Assembly: GCF_002086485.1 (NCBI RefSeq)
Contig: NZ_MVHF01000003.1
Coordinates: forward strand, 124,001 to 188,000
DNA: 64,000 nt
Reading direction: 5' to 3'
From: Mycobacterium aquaticum
GTDB taxonomy: Bacteria > Actinomycetota > Actinomycetes > Mycobacteriales > Mycobacteriaceae
Shown: piece after piece, positions 56,790 through 64,000 of the stretch
Position numbering within the stretch: position 1 is the first letter of the stretch
Layout: each line of letters starts with the position of its first letter
The notes under the pieces: model-generated
Told to the model about the DNA's origin: nothing
The model's input: the letters and a program-made list of their open reading frames with translations, nothing else
Database searches by the model: none
Program-made: the position numbers and the translations under genes

Positions 56790-56812
56790 GTTTTCGATTA
56801 TAAGTCGAAAAC
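56790..56812. promoter_or_regulatory. NrtR operator overlapping the nrtR promoter
   Basis: Perfect inverted repeat GTTTTCGA-N7-TCGAAAAC. The spacer region holds a minus-strand TATAAT (56802-56797) for nrtR, so NrtR binding would block its own transcription and that of nadA. Confidence 0.87.
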
Positions 56813-56836
56813 TTGACTCGGATTGAGGAGGCCGTC

Positions 56837-57892
56837 GTGACGGTGCTCAATGGCACGACTGCAGGGGATCTGGCAGGCCGGATGGCGGACCAGATTCTGG
56901 ACGGACCCGACGGCTATTCCGGCGTGGTCGGCGACGCCGAGTGGGCCGCCGAGATCCGCCGCCTCGTGGACCAGCGCGGCGCGACCCTGCTGGCGCACAA
57001 CTACCAGCTGCCCGAGATTCAGGACGTGGCCGATCACGTCGGCGATTCGTTGGCACTCTCGCGCATCGCCGCCGACGCACCTGAGGACACCATCGTGTTC
57101 TGCGGCGTGCATTTCATGGCCGAGACGGCCAAAATCCTCAGCCCGGACAAGACCGTGCTGATCCCGGATCAGCGTGCCGGCTGCTCGCTGGCCGACTCCA
57201 TCACCGTCGACGAACTGCGGGCGTGGAAAGACGAGTATCCCGACGCCGTCGTCGTGTCGTATGTCAACACGACCGCCGCGGTGAAGGCGCTCACCGACAT
57301 CTGCTGCACGTCCGCGAATGCCGTCGACGTGGTGGCGTCCATCCCCGCCGACCGTGAGGTGCTGTTCTGCCCCGATCAGTTCCTCGGCGCACACGTCCGG
57401 CGCGTCACCGGTCGCACCAACATGCACATCTGGGCCGGGGAATGCCACGTGCACGCCGGCATCAACGGCGACGAACTGGCCGACCAGGCTCGCTCACACC
57501 CGGACGCCGAGCTGTTCGTGCACCCCGAATGCGGTTGCGCGACTTCCGCGTTGTACCTGGCCGGTGAAGGCGCCGTGCCCGAGGAGCGCGTCAAGATCCT
57601 GTCCACCGGCGGCATGCTCGACGCGGCCCGCGAGACCGGCGCCAGCCAGGTGCTGGTGGCCACCGAGATCGGCATGCTGCACCAACTGCGCCGGGCCGCA
57701 CCGGAAGTCGACTTCCTCGCGGTCAACGACCGGGCCTCGTGCCGGTACATGAAGATGATCACGCCCGCCGCCCTGCTGCGGTGCCTGGTCGAAGGAGCCG
57801 ACGAGGTACACGTCGATCCCGAGACCGCCCGGCTGGGCCGCGCCAGTGTGCAACGGATGATTGCCATCGGCCAGCCCGGCGGCGGCGAGTGA
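56837..57892 (+). CDS. nadA: Quinolinate synthase
   Basis: A 351-residue [4Fe-4S] enzyme that condenses iminoaspartate and dihydroxyacetone phosphate to quinolinate. Cluster Cys are in [16 protein letters not shown] and [31 protein letters not shown] is the substrate loop. GTG 56837 has the RBS GAGGAGG. It starts the nadA-nadB-nadC operon, each gene overlapping the next. Confidence 0.97.
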   Translation: MTVLNGTTAGDLAGRMADQILDGPDGYSGVVGDAEWAAEIRRLVDQRGATLLAHNYQLPEIQDVADHVGDSLALSRIAADAPEDTIVFCGVHFMAETAKILSPDKTVLIPDQRAGCSLADSITVDELRAWKDEYPDAVVVSYVNTTAAVKALTDICCTSANAVDVVASIPADREVLFCPDQFLGAHVRRVTGRTNMHIWAGECHVHAGINGDELADQARSHPDAELFVHPECGCATSALYLAGEGAVPEERVKILSTGGMLDAARETGASQVLVATEIGMLHQLRRAAPEVDFLAVNDRASCRYMKMITPAALLRCLVEGADEVHVDPETARLGRASVQRMIAIGQPGGGE

Positions 57893-59490
57893 GCGGGTTG
57901 TCGGCCCGCACCGCCGGTGGCTCGTTCGCCTGCGGTGCGTCGACGCTGTGGCAGCAGCGCGCCGACGTCGTGGTGATCGGCACCGGGGTCGGTGGCCTCG
58001 TTGCGGCGCTCGCCGCCCACCGGCAGGGCCGGCGCGTGATCGTGCTCAGCAAGACCGGGGAAACAGCGACGGCCTATGCCCAGGGCGGCATCGCCGTCGT
58101 GCTCCCCGGCAACGACGACTCGATCGACGCGCACGTCGCCGACACGGTCGCCGCGGGTGGCGGGCTCTGCGATCCCGATGCGGTCCGCTCGATCGTCGCG
58201 GACGGCTACCGCGCCGTGGCCGATCTGGTGGATGCCGGCGCGCGGTTCGACGAAACCACTCCGGGCCGGTGGGCACTGACTCGCGAGGGCGGACACACCC
58301 GGCACCGGATCATCCATGCCGGCGGTGACGCCACCGGCGCGGAAGTGCAACGCGCCCTTGACCACGCCTCCGCCAACCTGGACATCCGACACAATCACGT
58401 CGCGCTGCAGATCCTGCACGACGGTTCGGCCGTCACCGGTGTACTGGTGAACAACGACGACGGCATGGGGATCCTGCATGCCCCGTCGGTGGTCCTGGCC
58501 ACCGGCGGCCTCGGGCATCTCTATTGCGCCACAACCAATCCCGAGGGCTCCACGGGCGACGGTATCGCCCTGGCCCTATGGGCAGGTGTACCGGTTGCCG
58601 ATATCGAGTTCATCCAGTTCCACCCGACCATGTTGTTCAACGGTGAAGTCGACGGCCGGCTGCCGCTGGTGACCGAGGCGATCCGCGGGGAAGGCGCTGT
58701 TCTGGTTGACTCGCAAGGTCTTTCGGTCACCGACGGGGTGCACCCGATGGGCGACATGGCGCCGCGCGACGTTGTGGCAGCAGCCATCGACGCCCGGCTG
58801 ACCGCCACCGGTGACCCGTGCGTCTATCTCGACGCCCGCCGCATCGGTGATTTCCGGCGACGGTTTCCCACCGTCGCGGCATCGTGCGCCGCAGCCGGGA
58901 TCGACCCGACCCGCGAGCCGATCCCGGTGGTGCCGGGTGCGCACTACAGCTGCGGCGGAGTGGTCACCGACGTGCACGGCCGTACCGAGTTGCCCGGACT
59001 GTTCGCCGCCGGGGAGGTCGCGCGCACCGGCATGCACGGCGCCAATCGGCTGGCCTCCAACAGCCTGCTTGAGGGACTCGTGGTGGGTGGCCGGGCGGGG
59101 CGCGCCGCCGCCGACCATGCGGCACACGCCGGTTCGGTGCGTGCCCAGGCTCCCCGCGAGCGCCGTGTCGACGTCGTCGACCGCAGCCTGCTGCAACACG
59201 CGATGTCCGCCCACGCCTCCGTGGTCCGCGACGCCGCCGGACTGGGACGGCTGCGTGAGCTGTTGGCCACCGCATCCCAGCGGGAAGCCCGCAGCCGCAA
59301 GAGTTTTGAAGATGCTGCGCTCACCGTCACGGCGCAGGCCGTTGCCGCTGCGGCCCTCGCCCGTACCGAGACCCGGGGGTGCCACCACCGTGGCGACTTC
59401 CCCGGGACCGACCCGAACCAGGAGCATCCGTTGAGCATTCGCGACACTGCCGGCGCGATCACCGCCGCAACCCCGACGGCGGTGTGCTGA
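57889..59490 (+). CDS. nadB: L-aspartate oxidase
   Basis: A 533-residue FAD enzyme oxidising aspartate to iminoaspartate for NadA. FAD motif [20 protein letters not shown], then [52 protein letters not shown] and the C-terminal SRKSFEDA. The GTG at 57889 overlaps the nadA stop (GTGA). Confidence 0.97.
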   Translation: MSGLSARTAGGSFACGASTLWQQRADVVVIGTGVGGLVAALAAHRQGRRVIVLSKTGETATAYAQGGIAVVLPGNDDSIDAHVADTVAAGGGLCDPDAVRSIVADGYRAVADLVDAGARFDETTPGRWALTREGGHTRHRIIHAGGDATGAEVQRALDHASANLDIRHNHVALQILHDGSAVTGVLVNNDDGMGILHAPSVVLATGGLGHLYCATTNPEGSTGDGIALALWAGVPVADIEFIQFHPTMLFNGEVDGRLPLVTEAIRGEGAVLVDSQGLSVTDGVHPMGDMAPRDVVAAAIDARLTATGDPCVYLDARRIGDFRRRFPTVAASCAAAGIDPTREPIPVVPGAHYSCGGVVTDVHGRTELPGLFAAGEVARTGMHGANRLASNSLLEGLVVGGRAGRAAADHAAHAGSVRAQAPRERRVDVVDRSLLQHAMSAHASVVRDAAGLGRLRELLATASQREARSRKSFEDAALTVTAQAVAAAALARTETRGCHHRGDFPGTDPNQEHPLSIRDTAGAITAATPTAVC

Positions 59491-60347
59491 TGCGACTCTC
59501 AGAATCCGAGCTCGTCGAGGCCCGGGCCACCATCGCGCGGGCACTTGAGGAAGACCTGCGCTACGGCCCCGACGTCACCACCCAGGCGACCGTGCCGGCC
59601 TCGACCATGACCACCGCCTCGGTGGTCAACCGGGAACCGGGAGTCGTCGCCGGCGTCGACATCGCCCTGCTGGTGCTCGACGAGGTGATCGGTCCCGACG
59701 GATACCGGGTGATCCACCGCGTCGACGACGGAGCCCGCCTGGACGCGAAGGCCCAGGTACTGACCGTGGAGGCGCCGACCCGGCAGCTGCTCACCGCTGA
59801 GCGCACGCTGCTCAACCTGATGTGCCATCTGTCGGGTATCGCCACCGCGACCGCCGCCTGGGTGGACGCCGTCGCCGGCACCAACGCCAAGATCCGCGAC
59901 ACCCGCAAGACGCTGCCCGGGCTGCGTGCCCTGCAGAAATACGCCGTCCGCGTCGGCGGGGGAGTCAACCACCGAATGGGGTTGGGTGACGCTGCGTTGA
60001 TCAAGGACAACCATGTGGCCGCGGCCGGTTCAGTGCTTGCCGCGCTGCAGGCGGTGCGCGCCGCCGCGCCCGAGCTGCCGTGCGAGGTCGAGGTCGATTC
60101 CCTCGAACAGCTCGACGACGTGCTTGCCGCCGGGGCCGAGCTGGTGCTCCTCGACAATTTCCCGGTCTGGCAGACGCAGATCGCGGTGCAACGACGCGCT
60201 GCCGCGTCACCGGCGACCAAGCTCGAATCCTCGGGCGGTCTGACTCTCGACACCGCAGCCGAGTACGCCGGCACCGGAGTGGACTATCTCGCGGTCGGCG
60301 CGCTCACACACTCGGTACGGGTGCTCGACCTGGGCCTCGACATCTGA
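59490..60347 (+). CDS. nadC: Nicotinate-nucleotide pyrophosphorylase (carboxylating)
   Basis: A 285-residue quinolinate phosphoribosyltransferase that makes nicotinate mononucleotide from quinolinate and PRPP. Motifs: EDLRYGPDVTTQATV, RTLLNLMCHLSGIATAT, DTRKTLPGLRALQKYAV, GGVNHRMGLGDAALIKDNH and LESSGGLTLDT. ATG 59490 overlaps the nadB stop by one base (TGATG). Confidence 0.97.
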   Translation: MRLSESELVEARATIARALEEDLRYGPDVTTQATVPASTMTTASVVNREPGVVAGVDIALLVLDEVIGPDGYRVIHRVDDGARLDAKAQVLTVEAPTRQLLTAERTLLNLMCHLSGIATATAAWVDAVAGTNAKIRDTRKTLPGLRALQKYAVRVGGGVNHRMGLGDAALIKDNHVAAAGSVLAALQAVRAAAPELPCEVEVDSLEQLDDVLAAGAELVLLDNFPVWQTQIAVQRRAAASPATKLESSGGLTLDTAAEYAGTGVDYLAVGALTHSVRVLDLGLDI

Positions 60348-60361
60348 GCGGCCGCGGCGGA

Positions 60362-60997
60362 TCAGGCTACGACGCCGCGCCGTACCAGGGACAACACCAC
60401 CGCTGCGGTCGCGAACAGGCCGGAGAACACCCGGTTGAGCACGGTCTGTTGGCGCGGGGTATGCAGCCAGGCCAGGAGCCGCGCGGCCCCACCGGTGTAG
60501 AGGCTCATGACCACGGCGTCGACGCACACCATCGTCACGCCGATCGCCAGGTACTGCGGCAGCAAGGGGGCCGTCGGCACGACGAACTGTGGCAGCACTG
60601 CGACCAGGAACACCAGACCCTTCGGGTTGGTGGTGTTGACCAGGAACCCGCGCGCCACCAGAGCCGCCCGGCCCCGATCGGCTGCGGTGCCGAGCCGTTC
60701 ACGCAGGTCCTGCGATGCGCTGCGCCACTGATGGATTGCCAGGTAGATCAGGTACGCGACGCCGATCCACTTCACGATCTGGAAGGCCAGGATCGAGCTG
60801 GCGATGGCGGCACCCAAGCCGACCGCCACCAGCACCAGCTGCGTGAGCAGCCCCAGTTGCAGACCCAGCACACTCCACGAGCCGCGGCGAATGCCGTGCG
60901 TCAGGCCGGTGGCCATGGACTGGATCGCCCCGGCCCCCGGAGACACACTGATCGCGATCGACGCGCCGAGAAACGCCAGCCAGACCTGCCATGTCAT
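60362..60997 (-). CDS. LysE/RhtB-family exporter
   Basis: A 211-residue membrane protein of the LysE/RhtB type with six helices: WLAFLGASIAISVSPGAGAIQSMATGLTHG, GLLTQLVLVAVGLGAAIA, IGVAYLIYLAIHQW, NPKGLVFLVAVLPQFV and others. These export amino acids or related small molecules. It is convergent with nadC (14 bp gap) and next to a Ddn-like gene. The substrate is unknown. Confidence 0.85.
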   Translation of the reverse strand: MTWQVWLAFLGASIAISVSPGAGAIQSMATGLTHGIRRGSWSVLGLQLGLLTQLVLVAVGLGAAIASSILAFQIVKWIGVAYLIYLAIHQWRSASQDLRERLGTAADRGRAALVARGFLVNTTNPKGLVFLVAVLPQFVVPTAPLLPQYLAIGVTMVCVDAVVMSLYTGGAARLLAWLHTPRQQTVLNRVFSGLFATAAVVLSLVRRGVVA

Positions 60998-61018
60998 GGC
61001 AGCAGTCTGACAGGGCTG

Positions 61019-61429
61019 TCAAACAATATCCGCGACGAAAACCCCGGTCCGGCGGCCCGCGACGCGTGCGATCCGAGGCAGCGACGCGTCATCGGTGCCG
61101 GCAGGCAGCACCCGCGGGTTGGTGATGTGGACGTCACCGCGGAACAGATGGACGTCCGCCTCGCCCGCGGCCAACACGTTCTTGACCCAGTTGGTCTTGC
61201 CGTGCGCGAGCAGCACCGCAAGCGTGTTGCCCTTGCGGTAGCTGGTGACGATGGTTTCGTACGGCGTGCCCGACGTGCGCCCACGGTGCTTGATCACGGT
61301 GAAACCGGGCAGACGCTTCGACAGTGGCTTCAGCGCCGGGTTGATGTACTTGATCTGAAACCGTTCCAGTGCGGGCGGAATGAGCATCGGTACGCCCGGG
61401 GCGTTGTTGGGGTGATCCTTCGTGGACAT
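61019..61429 (-). CDS. Ddn-family (F420-type) protein
   Basis: A 136-residue deazaflavin nitroreductase-like protein: FTVIKHRGRTSGTPYETIVTSYRKGNTLAVLLAHGKTNWVKNVLAAGEADV. The KTNWVKN stretch replaces the KNPxWYxN seen in the related protein at 33710, a feature of a different subgroup. It is the counterpart of Rv1598c, beside hisD. Divergent from hisD. Confidence 0.78.
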   Translation of the reverse strand: MSTKDHPNNAPGVPMLIPPALERFQIKYINPALKPLSKRLPGFTVIKHRGRTSGTPYETIVTSYRKGNTLAVLLAHGKTNWVKNVLAAGEADVHLFRGDVHITNPRVLPAGTDDASLPRIARVAGRRTGVFVADIV

Positions 61430-61519
61430 CTCGACTCCATTCGCCGGTTTGCGACCACCCTACGACGCTTACCTGCCCGGATTTTTATTCAACTGGACTG
61501 ATCAGGGACAATCGAAGAG

Positions 61520-64000
<2,481 letters not shown>

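Overview
The window is a high-GC actinobacterial chromosome segment that reads as a Mycobacterium/Mycolicibacterium. The evidence is gene order: dnaE1, ilvA, treZ-treY-treX, bioA-bioF-bioD, bioB, a DUF2567 protein, a secretory-type lipase, nrtR, nadA-nadB-nadC and hisD-hisC-hisB follow the order known from M. tuberculosis and M. smegmatis. GTG starts, ATGA/GTGA overlaps and -10 boxes (TANNNT) placed 6-9 nt before start codons (leaderless transcripts) are also typical. The genes with a BioQ-type biotin repressor and many F420/SRPBCC-type small enzymes suggest a rapidly growing environmental species; this is inference.

Region 1 (1-16160, all plus strand) is the 3' part of a phthiocerol/PDIM-like lipid locus: the tail of one type I polyketide synthase (PKS), a complete KS-AT-KR-ACP PKS, a PpsE-like KS-AT-ACP-condensation PKS, a DrrA-DrrB-DrrC ABC exporter, a PapA5-like acyltransferase and a TcmP/LCMT-type methyltransferase, nearly all overlapping or a few bases apart. 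The module pattern before the PpsE-like gene (one module without catalytic KR, then one with KR only) differs from the PpsC-PpsD pattern of PDIM, so the product should differ. Two PKS genes share an almost identical AT segment of about 730 bp and show patchy codon use, which points to recombination between modules.

Region 2 (16171-26544) is accessory: a Baeyer-Villiger-type flavin monooxygenase, two exported PE-PPE-domain serine hydrolases (the family of the Chp lipid acyltransferases), a DoxX-like membrane protein, SRPBCC and DUF2505 proteins, a CocE/NonD hydrolase, an SDR and a TetR regulator.

Region 3 (26615-38964) starts with dnaE1 and continues with small oxidoreductases, a MerR regulator with a perfect palindromic operator, a second TcmP-like methyltransferase, membrane and lipoprotein genes, ilvA, and an unusual pair: a four-LysM tyrosinase overlapping a His/Cys/Met-rich DUF2182 membrane protein.

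Region 4 (38990-64000) is mostly core metabolism: treX-treY-treZ trehalose synthesis from glycogen, a large acyltransferase-3/SGNH protein, the biotin genes with BioQ and two BioQ boxes (one leading into a 25-bp tandem repeat), BsaP, NAD synthesis under NrtR, and the start of the histidine operon (hisB is cut by the window end).
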